Assembly (NCBI RefSeq): GCF_947498175.1
Contig: NZ_CANMJB010000002.1
Span: 1 to 64,000, forward strand
Length of the DNA stretch: 64,000 bases
Reading direction: 5' to 3'
DNA from: an uncultured Algimonas sp.
GTDB lineage: Bacteria; Pseudomonadota; Alphaproteobacteria; Caulobacterales; Maricaulaceae
In this document: piece by piece, positions 1 through 7,807 of the stretch
Layout: each line of letters begins with the position of its first letter
Numbering within the stretch: the first letter of the stretch is position 1
Program-made: the position numbers and the translations under genes
The notes under the pieces: model-generated
Databases searched by the model: none
Seen by the model: only the letters and a program-made list of their open reading frames with translations
Told to the model about the DNA's origin: nothing

Positions 1-17
1 GGGGCAGGGCCCGCGCC

Positions 18-35
18 TCGTGTCATCCGACACGA
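18..35. repeat. short hairpin at window edge
   Basis: A 7-bp inverted repeat, TCGTGTC and GACACGA, separated by ATCC. It is not followed by a T run on either strand. It may belong to the end of a gene outside the window; no function can be assigned. Confidence 0.35.
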
Positions 36-135
36 AACAGGACGCGACACACACCCCGCCGTGGCCCCGATGCCCGGTCGCACGATGACGCTTGCGTGGA
101 AGACAGGCGATGGCCGTGAACCGGGCGCCGACCCG

Positions 136-166
136 TTAGGATGCGATTTCTAATCCAACGTCCTAA
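136..166. promoter_or_regulatory. possible operator upstream of the phasin gene
   Basis: TTAGGA (136-141) and TCCTAA (161-166) form an inverted repeat about 70 bp upstream of the phasin start in an AT-richer patch. Phasin genes are often repressed by a PHA-responsive regulator such as PhaR, but no such regulator is encoded nearby, so the link is only inference. Confidence 0.25.
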
Positions 167-238
167 ATCCTCATCATGAACAAAGCCGCGCGATGGGTCG
201 CTGCGGTTCAAGTGCAAACCAATGTCAGGACCATCATC

Positions 239-697
239 ATGGCCAAAGCCAAAACCCCGAAGAAAACCGCCCGGAAAACCACCCGGAAAACCACCAAGGC
301 ATCCGAAACGTCCACGCTGCGCAAGGGCGCGCTCGCCTATGTCGGTCTGTACGGTCTGGCCTATGAGCGGGCGCAGTTCCGTGCCGATCAGTTGAAAGCC
401 AAGTCGGGCGAACTGTTCGACACGCTCGTCAGGAAAGGCGAGACGCTCGAGGCGCAAGGCCTCGAGCTGACGAAGGACGCGCGCGCCAAGGCGTCGGACC
501 TGGTCGAGGACGGGGTCGAGACCGTGCGCAACGTCGTGCCGTTCGGCGGCCGCGACAACCGCGTCGAGGAGCTGGAAGCCGAAGTGGCCGCGCTCAACAA
601 GAAGATCGCCGCCCTGTCAAAGAAGGCGTCGACGCCGCGCAAGACCGTGAAGACCGAAAAGACGGACGCGAAGGCAGGCGAGAAACAAGCCGCCTGA
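239..697 (+). CDS. phasin family protein (PhaI/PhaF type)
   Basis: A 152-residue protein likely to coat polyhydroxyalkanoate granules. It has a Lys/Thr-rich, histone-like N-terminus (residues 1-25), a helical region with the GLYGLAYERAQ stretch, a heptad-like coiled-coil segment near residues 108-128, and a Lys/Ala-rich tail. This is the layout of the PhaI/PhaF granule-associated family. ATG 239 is preferred over an upstream in-frame ATG at 176 because AGGA lies 8 bases before it and the family N-terminus begins there. A PHA synthase gene follows on the same strand after a terminator, which supports the role. It could instead be a DNA-binding PhaF-like protein, given the basic tails. Confidence 0.8.
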   Translation: MAKAKTPKKTARKTTRKTTKASETSTLRKGALAYVGLYGLAYERAQFRADQLKAKSGELFDTLVRKGETLEAQGLELTKDARAKASDLVEDGVETVRNVVPFGGRDNRVEELEAEVAALNKKIAALSKKASTPRKTVKTEKTDAKAGEKQAA

Positions 698-790
698 GCG
701 TTCTTCCACTAGACATCGATCACCGGACACCGATCCGGAGCGCCGCGCCCGCCCTTCCGGCGGATGGCGTCGCGATCGCCGACATTCTGC

Positions 791-824
791 GGCGCATGCG
801 GCTCTCCCCGCATGCGCCGTTTTT
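791..824 (+). terminator. rho-independent terminator after the phasin gene
   Basis: An 11-bp perfect stem (GGCGCATGCGG with CCGCATGCGCC), 6-nt loop, followed by a run of five T. It separates phasin transcription from the downstream synthase gene, so phaC probably has its own promoter between 825 and 960. Confidence 0.85.
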
Positions 825-976
825 CGTGGGCGGATGGCTGTGGCCGGATCGACGACCGGACCTACGACCAAGGTCCGTTTGTCACCTGCGCCGTCTCTGT
901 CTAAGGTGGGTCCATAACCGGCAAAAGCCGGACGGCCCGGAGAGAACGGGCGGGTGGAACCGGGAGAGGCGCATTC

Positions 977-2656
977 ATGGCCATGAAGAAGGAAAAGGTC
1001 GCCGACCGGGCGGCCGAGAATACGGTGGCGGTCAATTCACTGGTGGGGTTCCGTCGCTCCGAAGTGGTCAAGAGCCTCGGCATCATGGCGGGCTATATCG
1101 CCAAGCAGCCCAAGCCGTTCGCCAAGCATGTCGGCGCTTACGGGCGCGAGCTGTTCGACATCGTCAAGGGCGACAGCGATCTGGCGCCCCATCCCAAGGA
1201 CCGGCGGTTCCAGGACCCGACCTGGTCCAAGAACCCGCTCTACAAGCGCGGCCTGCAGAGCTGGCTGGCGATGCGGCGCGAGCTCAACGGGTGGATCGCG
1301 GAGAGCCAGATGCATCCGGCCGACAAGGCGCGGGCCAGGTTCGTGACCGATCTGATCGGCGACACGTTGGCCCCGACCAATTCGCTGCTGGGCAATCCGG
1401 CGGCGATGAAGAAGCTCTACGAGACCGGCGGCCTGTCGCTCGTCGCGGGCTTGAAGAACGCCTATGACGATCTGACCAAGAATGGCGGCATGCCCAGCCA
1501 GGTCGATGGCCGCCCCTTCAAGGTCGGCGAGAACATCGCCAACACGCCCGGCGCGGTCGTGTACAAGACCGAGATGCTGGAACTGATCCAGTACCGGCCG
1601 ATGACCGAACAGGTGTCCAGGACGCCGCTGATGATCATCCCGCCGCAGATCAACAAGTTCTACGCCGTGGACATGGCGCCGGACAAGTCGATGATCCGCT
1701 TCCTGCTGGGCCAGGGGATCCAGGTCTTCGCCGTCTCGTGGCGCAATCCGGGGCGGCAGCATTCCCATTGGGGCCTGGAGGCCTATGTGGAGGAGCTGAT
1801 CGCCGCGTCGGACGTGGTGCGCAAGATCACCCGGACCAAGCGGCTCAACCTGTCTGGCGCGTGTTCGGGCGGCATGACGATGGCGCTCATGCTGTCGGAA
1901 CTGGCGGCGCGCGGCGACGACCGGATCAATGCCTTCACGCTGATGGTCAGCGTGCTGGACGGCAAGAAGTCCGATAGCGAAATCGGCCTGTTCGTGACGG
2001 ACTCCGCGATCGAGGCGGCGCGGCGGCATTCGAAGAAGAAAGGCATTCTGGCCGGGGACGAACTGGCGCGCAGTTTCGCCTGGATGCGGCCCAACGACCT
2101 GATCTGGAACTATGTGGTCAACAACTACCTGCTGGGCGAGGATCCGCCGCCCTTCGACGTGCTCTATTGGAACAACGATTCCACGAACCTGCCCGCGCAG
2201 CTGCACAGCGATTATCTGGACACGTTCCAGCTCCGGTCCTTCCGGCCGGACAAGTCCGAAGTCTTCATGGACCACATCATCGACCTGAGCGCCGTCACGC
2301 AGGACAGTTTCATGGTCGCGGGCGTGACGGACCACATCACGCCGTGGAAGGCGTGCTACCGCAATGTGCGGCTGTTCGGCGGGGAGACCACCTTCGTGCT
2401 GTCCAATTCCGGGCACATCCAGTCGCTGCTCAACCCGCCGGGCAATCCCAAGGCGCAATATTTCGTCAATGAGGATTTCCCGCCCCGGGCCGACCGCTGG
2501 CTGGAAGGGGCGGAAAGCTTCGGCGAAAGCTGGTGGCTGCGCTGGGCCGAATGGCTGGGCGAACGGTCGGGCGAGACGAAGGCGGCGCCGAAATCGCTCG
2601 GCAACAAGGCGCATCCGCCGACGGTGCAGGCGCCCGGAGAATACGTCTTCACATAG
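977..2656 (+). CDS. phaC: class II poly(3-hydroxyalkanoate) synthase
   Basis: Polymerises (R)-3-hydroxyacyl-CoA into PHA at the granule surface. The 559-residue length and motifs are those of class II synthases, which favour medium-chain substrates: AAENT near the N-terminus, DRRFQDPTWS, NPLYKR, GGMPSQVD, IPPQINKFY, and the lipase-like box GACSGG. Counting codons from ATG 977 gives nucleophile Cys296, Asp452 (in GVTDHITPW) and His480 (in SNSGHIQSL), the numbering remembered for Pseudomonas aeruginosa PhaC1. GGGAGAGG at 962-969 is the ribosome-binding site; a second ATG at 983 is possible. The gene overlaps the convergent desaturase by 8 bp. Alphaproteobacteria more often carry class I enzymes, so transfer is possible. 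Confidence 0.95.
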   Translation: MAMKKEKVADRAAENTVAVNSLVGFRRSEVVKSLGIMAGYIAKQPKPFAKHVGAYGRELFDIVKGDSDLAPHPKDRRFQDPTWSKNPLYKRGLQSWLAMRRELNGWIAESQMHPADKARARFVTDLIGDTLAPTNSLLGNPAAMKKLYETGGLSLVAGLKNAYDDLTKNGGMPSQVDGRPFKVGENIANTPGAVVYKTEMLELIQYRPMTEQVSRTPLMIIPPQINKFYAVDMAPDKSMIRFLLGQGIQVFAVSWRNPGRQHSHWGLEAYVEELIAASDVVRKITRTKRLNLSGACSGGMTMALMLSELAARGDDRINAFTLMVSVLDGKKSDSEIGLFVTDSAIEAARRHSKKKGILAGDELARSFAWMRPNDLIWNYVVNNYLLGEDPPPFDVLYWNNDSTNLPAQLHSDYLDTFQLRSFRPDKSEVFMDHIIDLSAVTQDSFMVAGVTDHITPWKACYRNVRLFGGETTFVLSNSGHIQSLLNPPGNPKAQYFVNEDFPPRADRWLEGAESFGESWWLRWAEWLGERSGETKAAPKSLGNKAHPPTVQAPGEYVFT

Positions 2657-3536
2657 GCGTCGGGCGCGCTTCGTTGACGTTCCAGACGAGGCCCATGCGG
2701 CGCAGGGCGCACAGCACCCACCAGCCGGGATCGGGCTGGCCCGGCAACAGCCCGAGGCGGGCGCTTTCCGGAAAGGCGTGGTGATTGTTGTGGTAGGCCT
2801 CGCCGAAGGTGATCAGGCCGAAACCGCGCACATTGCGGCCCTGCGTGCAGTGCCCCGCATTGTGGAACCGGCCGCTCTGCCAGCGTTGCGGCGTGGGATT
2901 ATGCGCGACCCAGCCGACCGCCCAATGGCCGAAGATGCCGAGGCTGACCCGTCCGCACACCGCCCAGGCGACCCAGCCGGGCCCGCCGATGAGAAACAGC
3001 GCGGCCGCGACGGGCAGTTGCTGCGCAAAAGCGCCGGCCTGCAGGAATTGCAGGGCGCGGCTGTCGCGGTAGAGCGCGCTTGGTCGGAAACTGGGCGGGC
3101 TGTCCAGAACCAGGCGGCCATGCACTTGCCACCAGAAGTCCCGCCATGGTCCGTGACCATGACGTAGATAGGGATGGCAGTCGGGCTGCCGCTGCGCCCA
3201 ATCGCGCAGGTCGTGGGTGTGCATCATGGTGCGCGGTCCGCCGAGCCCGACCAGCGTGCCGAGCCAGGCGCCTGCCAGCGTCAGCCAATGCGGACAGTCG
3301 AAGCTTTCATGGATCAGCCGCCGGTGCATGCCGAGCGAATGACCGCCGCACAGCACGACGGCGCAAGCGACGAGAAAGGCGCCGACCGCGCCCCAGCTGA
3401 ACCGGAGCGCGCCGCCGACGATCCAGCCCGCCGTCATCGCGCTCCACCAGAGCGATTTGACCGGATCCCATCGCACGCACCCGGCCACCGGATCGCAGCC
3501 GGGCGTCACCCGGATGCGCTCCATGATGTCCCTCAT
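2649..3536 (-). CDS. fatty-acid (acyl-CoA type) desaturase
   Basis: Integral-membrane di-iron desaturase of the acyl-CoA/acyl-lipid type, introducing a double bond into acyl chains. About four hydrophobic segments are visible, with the three histidine boxes HSLGMHRRLIH, HTHDLRDW and AYHNNHH, in the usual order. Length (295 residues) is normal. The ATG at 3536 overlaps the stop of the preceding broken gene in an ATGA arrangement; an ATG at 3524 behind GAGGG is an equally good start. It is the last gene of a three-gene minus-strand unit headed by a GbsR/MarR-type regulator, so membrane-lipid adaptation under that regulator is plausible. The exact substrate and bond position cannot be read. Confidence 0.88.
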   Translation of the reverse strand: MRDIMERIRVTPGCDPVAGCVRWDPVKSLWWSAMTAGWIVGGALRFSWGAVGAFLVACAVVLCGGHSLGMHRRLIHESFDCPHWLTLAGAWLGTLVGLGGPRTMMHTHDLRDWAQRQPDCHPYLRHGHGPWRDFWWQVHGRLVLDSPPSFRPSALYRDSRALQFLQAGAFAQQLPVAAALFLIGGPGWVAWAVCGRVSLGIFGHWAVGWVAHNPTPQRWQSGRFHNAGHCTQGRNVRGFGLITFGEAYHNNHHAFPESARLGLLPGQPDPGWWVLCALRRMGLVWNVNEARPTPM

Positions 3537-4008
3537 CCGTCTGCGCTCCGACCCGGATCCGGATCTGCGCCGAGAATGTGCGCCAGCGCGTAATCCAGCC
3601 CATCCGACATGGCCCGGCGCTGCAACGGGCCGAAATACCAGGACGGCGCGAGGCGGCGCTCATAGCCGACGCTCAGCGTGGCCTGCGTGCGCCCGTCGGG
3701 CTGCGGCGCGAGATCCAGCGTCCAGCTATCGAAACGCATGTAGTGCGACAGATAGCTGTCGTCGCGGACGAAGCGCGCATGTGCCGGCCCAGCTTGGCCC
3801 AATATCCGCGTCCCTCGGGCTGCGGGATGACGACATAGATCAGGATGCCGATGAGGAAGGGCACGAGCATGTAGAGTATCGCACTTTCGCGCAGCCAGCG
3901 CGTGTCGAGCGATAGCCGGACCAGACCCGTCGCCAAGGCGATCAGCAACAGATAGCGCAACCAGACTGGATTGGGATTTTTGCTCATCCACCCTCGCAAC
4001 CGGGTCAC
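3533..4008 (-). pseudogene. broken membrane/SRPBCC-like gene (frameshift, probable internal deletion)
   Basis: Two reading frames each carry half of a plausible protein. The upstream frame (from 4008 or ATG 3987) encodes two membrane segments (YLLLIALATGLVRLSL, AILYMLVPFLIGILIYVV) and runs to about position 3780, where sense-looking sequence stops. From about 3778 a different frame encodes FVRDDSYLSHYMRFDSWTLD and a beta-rich, SRPBCC-like tail ending at 3533. No single frame joins them. The two halves together seem short for a membrane-plus-SRPBCC protein, so I infer an out-of-frame internal deletion rather than a single-base error. It sits between the regulator and the desaturase, all on one strand. 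A sequencing error remains possible. Confidence 0.6.
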
Positions 4009-4012
4009 GGCT

Positions 4013-4570
4013 TTAGCTCTTGCTCAGGCCGAGCAGGGCGACGATGCGGTCGCCGAGGCGGACGAGGCGCGTCAACGTCTTGACCGGCAGGCCCTGCATC
4101 TGGCTGTACCAGCGGTCCATGTCGGCGGTGAACGCATGCATTTCGCGCAGGCGGCGGCGCTGTTCGTCGCTGACCTGCAAGTCGCCTTCGGCATCGGATA
4201 GACAATGGGACAAAGTCTCCAGAGCGGGATCGATTTCCCGCGCCTTGCGGATGGCGGCGATACGCCGGGCCAGTTCCCAGACGTCGGTCTCGGCCGTGAA
4301 ATGATCGCGCCGCTCCCCGGCGACAGGCACGCGTTGCACGATGCGGAAGGACATGAGCTCTTTCAAGCTGTTCGACACGTTACTGCGGGCGATGCCCAGC
4401 GTCTCGCTGATGACATCGGCGGGCAGAGGGCGTTCGCTGATATAGAGCAGAGCGTGGATCTGCGCGATGGACCGGTTCACGCCCCATTGTTGGCCCATAT
4501 CGCCCCAATGGAGAATAAAACGCCGCACGGCCTCCGGCATGACGTTGATAGTTTCGGTTCTTTCTGTCAT
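4013..4570 (-). CDS. GbsR/MarR-type winged-helix transcriptional regulator
   Basis: A 185-residue DNA-binding protein. A winged-helix domain spans roughly residues 15-100 with the recognition region ISETLGIARSNVSNSLKEL, followed by the wing and a helical dimerisation tail. The architecture (FILHWGDMGQQWGVNRSIAQIHALLYI) is that of the GbsR/MarR group. The start is set at ATG 4570, the family-like beginning MTERTETIN; no strong Shine-Dalgarno precedes it and an upstream ATG at 4621 in frame is possible. A perfect 18-bp palindrome covers this start codon and is a likely autoregulatory operator. The next genes on the strand are a broken gene and a desaturase, the probable targets. Confidence 0.85.
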   Translation of the reverse strand: MTERTETINVMPEAVRRFILHWGDMGQQWGVNRSIAQIHALLYISERPLPADVISETLGIARSNVSNSLKELMSFRIVQRVPVAGERRDHFTAETDVWELARRIAAIRKAREIDPALETLSHCLSDAEGDLQVSDEQRRRLREMHAFTADMDRWYSQMQGLPVKTLTRLVRLGDRIVALLGLSKS

Positions 4571-4578
4571 GACAGAAA
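4561..4578. promoter_or_regulatory. perfect 18-bp palindrome over the regulator's start codon
   Basis: TTTCTGTCATGACAGAAA is perfectly self-complementary and includes the ATG of the GbsR/MarR-type gene. Dimeric winged-helix regulators bind such sites, so autoregulation is the simplest reading. Binding here would also block translation-start-proximal transcription. Confidence 0.65.
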
Positions 4579-4690
4579 CATATGAAACTCCATGGTTCGA
4601 TGCAAGCGTCTTCGGAGACATTGAATCCGAAGGATTTTGGAGAAGCGAGCTTGAGAGCAAGCTTTCGCAGTAAGTGAAAAGCTGTGGGGT

Positions 4691-4739
4691 GACAAATCCG
4701 CACGATGCGGGTAGACAAATATCAACAATCGCCGATTGT
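4691..4739. promoter_or_regulatory. repeat-rich regulatory region upstream of the ECF sigma gene
   Basis: GACAAAT occurs twice (4691-4697 and 4714-4720) around a small inverted repeat CCGCA-CGA-TGCGG. Just downstream lies ACAATCG-C-CGATTGT (4725-4739), a perfect 7+1+7 inverted repeat about 50 bp before the sigma start. The region lies between divergent genes and probably holds both promoters, but no clear -35/-10 pair could be fixed by eye. Confidence 0.4.
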
Positions 4740-4790
4740 CGGGTTCAACCTCGATGGGTCGGTCAGTGCTCGCCAGACAGCGGAGGAGCC

Positions 4791-5510
4791 ATGCCAGTAT
4801 CCAACAGAGGAACCGGACTGCGGTCGAATGCGACTCCATCCATTCTGAATGGCGACGCAAAGGCGACGGCTGTCGCGACCGCCGAAATCGAGGCCGAACG
4901 CGCTCCGGCCCCTCCCAAACGTGCCGCGCCTCAATCCGAGAAGGCCCTATCCGCCTCCAAGCGCGATGCGATCTGGCTTCAAGCCATCGCCCAGAACCGC
5001 GACGCCAAGGCCCTGACCGATCTGTTCGACGTCTACACGCCCAAACTCAAAGGGTGGCTGATGGCCCGCGGCGCAGGCGGTGCGACGGCCGAAGACGTGG
5101 TCCAGGACGTCATGCTCAAGGTCTGGACCGGCGCGAAGATGTTCGATCCGGCCAAGGCGTCGTTTGCGACCTGGGTCTACCGCATGACCCGCAATCGCTG
5201 GATCGACCATCAGCGCAAGCACGGACGCATGGATGTGCGCGATCCCGACGCGATGAAAGTCATCGCCGACGACGAGGTTCCGAGTGCCGAACAAGGCTAT
5301 GTCGACCAACAGGACAGTCACTGGCTCAATGCCGAGATCGACCGGCTCACCCCATCACAGCAGGTCGCCATCCGCATGGCCTACATGCAGTTCAAGACGC
5401 ACAAGGAAATCTCCCGGGAAACGGGACTGCCCCTCGGCACCGTCAAGACCCGCATCCGCTCCGCCATGCAGGCGTTGAAAGCCAATATGGGAGAGCGGGA
5501 ACCAGGCTGA
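4791..5510 (+). CDS. ECF-type RNA polymerase sigma factor
   Basis: A 239-residue extracytoplasmic-function sigma factor. After an unstructured, Ala/Pro-rich stretch of about 70 residues come region 2 (LTDLFDVYTPKLKGWLMARG, TAEDVVQDVMLKVW, FATWVYRMTRNRWIDHQRK) and region 4 (LTPSQQVAIRMAY, HKEISRETGLPLGTVKTRIR). Start ATG 4791 is set by GGAGGAG at 4782-4788. The N-terminal extension is longer than in most ECF factors. No anti-sigma gene or zinc-finger partner adjoins it: the next gene is convergent. Its signal input must therefore lie elsewhere, or in the extension. Confidence 0.9.
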   Translation: MPVSNRGTGLRSNATPSILNGDAKATAVATAEIEAERAPAPPKRAAPQSEKALSASKRDAIWLQAIAQNRDAKALTDLFDVYTPKLKGWLMARGAGGATAEDVVQDVMLKVWTGAKMFDPAKASFATWVYRMTRNRWIDHQRKHGRMDVRDPDAMKVIADDEVPSAEQGYVDQQDSHWLNAEIDRLTPSQQVAIRMAYMQFKTHKEISRETGLPLGTVKTRIRSAMQALKANMGEREPG

Positions 5511-5690
5511 GAAGGTTTCCCGGCGCGGCGGACCGTGAAGTTCGAGTGTTAGGGGCCATGACTTTGGTCGCGGCTATGCATTCGGATCAACTGTGCATCC
5601 GGGTTCAATTCGTCTCCGGCGATGATGTCCGGAAACGGCCCTGGGTCGGAGTCCCACCCAACATTCAGATCTCTCCGGGGCGCGGGTAAT

Positions 5691-7757
5691 TCACTCCTCA
5701 TCCTCCGCCTTCTCCGGGTCATACTTTTCGAACCAGCCCATGATGTTGTCCACCTTGGCGATCAGGCGGCTCGGGCGGCTGGCGATGGAATGCGACGAGC
5801 CTGGAATGCGGATCAGCGCCGTGTCCACGTCGTTCATCTTCAGGGCCGTATAGAACTGCTCCGCCTCCCAGGTCGGGGTGCGCCAGTCCTCTTCGCCGAC
5901 CATCATCAGGGTCGGCGTGGTGACATTGTCCACCAGCATGATCGGCGAAAAATCCAGATAGGCTGCCGGATCTTCCCACGGATCGGCGCGGATCCAGTGG
6001 CGCCGGACGAACTGTCCGATATCGGCGGCCAGCGCCATCGTCATCCAATTGATGACGGGCTTGACGGACGCCGCGGCTGCGAAGCGGTCCGTCTTGCCGA
6101 CCGTCCAGGCGGTCAGAATGCCGCCGCCCGATCCGCCAGTGACGAACAGGCGGTTCGGATCGGCGTAGTTCTTCGCGACCAGCGCGTCGACGACATCCAT
6201 CAGATCCTGGTAGTCCTCGCCCGGATAGGCCAGGTCAATTTCCTGCGCGAAAGCCTCGCCGTAACCGGTGGAGCCTCGCGGATTCACATAGACGGTGACG
6301 TAACCTTCCGCGGCGAAGCGCTGGATCTCGCTGGCGAAGAAGGGCGCGTACATGGTGTTCGGCCCGCCATGGATTTCCAGGATGAGCGGGAAGCTGCCAT
6401 CGGCCTCGAAGTCCGGCGGCAGCGCCACCCAGGCTTCGATCTCCAGCCCATCGATGGAGGACGGCACCTGGATTTCCTCCAACGGCGCCATATCGAGGAA
6501 CGGCAGGATGTCGCCGTTCAGATCGGTCAGAACGCGCGGCTGCGCACCAGGGCGCTGTACCGCGATTTCGGCTGGGCGGTCCTTGAACCCGGCCGTATAG
6601 GCCAAGGTCGGTGTGGCGGTGCGCGAGGCGCTGAAGCTTCCCGACGCATAGGGCCGCCCGATCGACGTGCCGCCCAAGCCGGTTGCGACCCTGCTGACGC
6701 GGTTGGCGTTTGTGTCGACGCTCAGCACGTCTATGGCACCGGCATTCTCGACTTGCGTGTAGAGCGTGCGGCTGTCCGGACCCCAGACGAGGCCGCCGAA
6801 GCTGAAGTCCTGGTCCGCTGCCAGCTGGCGCTTGTTCGCGCCGTTCGCGTCCATGACGTAAAGGCGCGATTGCTGGTAGGCTTTAAGCGCGTCGTCATAG
6901 CCGACATAGGCGATCCGTCGTCCGTCCGGCGAAACGGTCGGGCCGCCGTCCGGGCCGTCGCGGTCGGTCAGGGCGCGCATGGACAGGTCGGACAGATTGA
7001 CCGCGTAGATCTCGCTTTCGATCGGATCCATGTCACGGTCCTCGGCCTGATTGCCGACGACCAGCAAGGTGCGATTGCCCAGCCAGGCCGGGCTGCCGTA
7101 ATCGACCTCGCCGGACGTGATCTGGCGCGGCGATCCGCCGTCCGCGGAGATGGTGAAGACGTGGGTTGCACCTTCGCGCAAATAGCCCGCGCCGTCGAAG
7201 CGGAAGGTCAGGTCGTCGAACACGCGCACAGGATCCGACCATTCCGCCCCTTCGGGTGTCGCGGGCGCTTGGGCGAAAGCGGGGGTCTCGCCGGGCACGA
7301 AGCTGGTGAAGGCGATAGTGCGGCCGTCCGGTGACCAGACTGCATTCCCCGGCCCTTCGAAGAACTGCCCGAGCGAGACATCGCTGCCCGTATCCAGGTA
7401 GTGGACGCGCATGTCGGGTTTGCCGTCCGTCGTCGTGGTGTAGAGCAGACGCGTGCCGTCCGGAGACCAGCGCGGATTGCCCTTGGACGCCTCGCCCACG
7501 ATCAGCGGGCGATGCGCGCCCGAAGCCACGTCCAGCCGCCACAGATCGCCGCGGTTGGTGTCGGATTTGCGGTCCATCGACCGGCGGACATAGACGACAC
7601 TGCGCCCGTTCGGCGATATCTGCGGGTCGGACGCATATTCGATGTCGAAGACACGCTCGGCGGTGAAGCGTTTGGACATGTCGTCCGTGTCCTGCGCCAG
7701 GGCCGGGGCGGCCAGCAGCATCGCTAGTCCGCAAGTCGCTGTCAGCAGAGTTTTCAT
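5691..7757 (-). CDS. S9 family peptidase (acylaminoacyl/dipeptidyl peptidase type)
   Basis: Exported serine peptidase of 688 residues. A signal peptide (residues 1-21, ending ALA-Q) is followed by a beta-propeller built from WD-like SPDG repeats (for example WSPDGTRLLY, WSPDGRTIAF, VSPDGRRIAY) and a C-terminal alpha/beta-hydrolase domain. The catalytic triad reads Ser543 in GGSGGG, Asp624 in GEEDWRTP and His656 in GSSHS. The family removes dipeptides or acylated residues from oligopeptides in the periplasm. It stands alone on the strand, with a convergent sigma factor and an antiporter gene 50 bp upstream. The length is normal and no defects were seen. Confidence 0.92.
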   Translation of the reverse strand: MKTLLTATCGLAMLLAAPALAQDTDDMSKRFTAERVFDIEYASDPQISPNGRSVVYVRRSMDRKSDTNRGDLWRLDVASGAHRPLIVGEASKGNPRWSPDGTRLLYTTTTDGKPDMRVHYLDTGSDVSLGQFFEGPGNAVWSPDGRTIAFTSFVPGETPAFAQAPATPEGAEWSDPVRVFDDLTFRFDGAGYLREGATHVFTISADGGSPRQITSGEVDYGSPAWLGNRTLLVVGNQAEDRDMDPIESEIYAVNLSDLSMRALTDRDGPDGGPTVSPDGRRIAYVGYDDALKAYQQSRLYVMDANGANKRQLAADQDFSFGGLVWGPDSRTLYTQVENAGAIDVLSVDTNANRVSRVATGLGGTSIGRPYASGSFSASRTATPTLAYTAGFKDRPAEIAVQRPGAQPRVLTDLNGDILPFLDMAPLEEIQVPSSIDGLEIEAWVALPPDFEADGSFPLILEIHGGPNTMYAPFFASEIQRFAAEGYVTVYVNPRGSTGYGEAFAQEIDLAYPGEDYQDLMDVVDALVAKNYADPNRLFVTGGSGGGILTAWTVGKTDRFAAAASVKPVINWMTMALAADIGQFVRRHWIRADPWEDPAAYLDFSPIMLVDNVTTPTLMMVGEEDWRTPTWEAEQFYTALKMNDVDTALIRIPGSSHSIASRPSRLIAKVDNIMGWFEKYDPEKAEDEE

Positions 7758-7807
7758 CGTATCAATCCCTTATTCAACTCAGTTCAATCCGCACGGATCG
7801 TCCGGCG

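Noticed and set aside
1037-2614. 525-codon minus-strand frame opposite phaC
   Set aside because: phaC has intact catalytic residues and motifs; the reverse frame lacks any recognisable domain.
5511-5690. Terminator search between the sigma factor and the S9 peptidase
   Set aside because: No stem followed by a T run could be found on either strand, so none is annotated.
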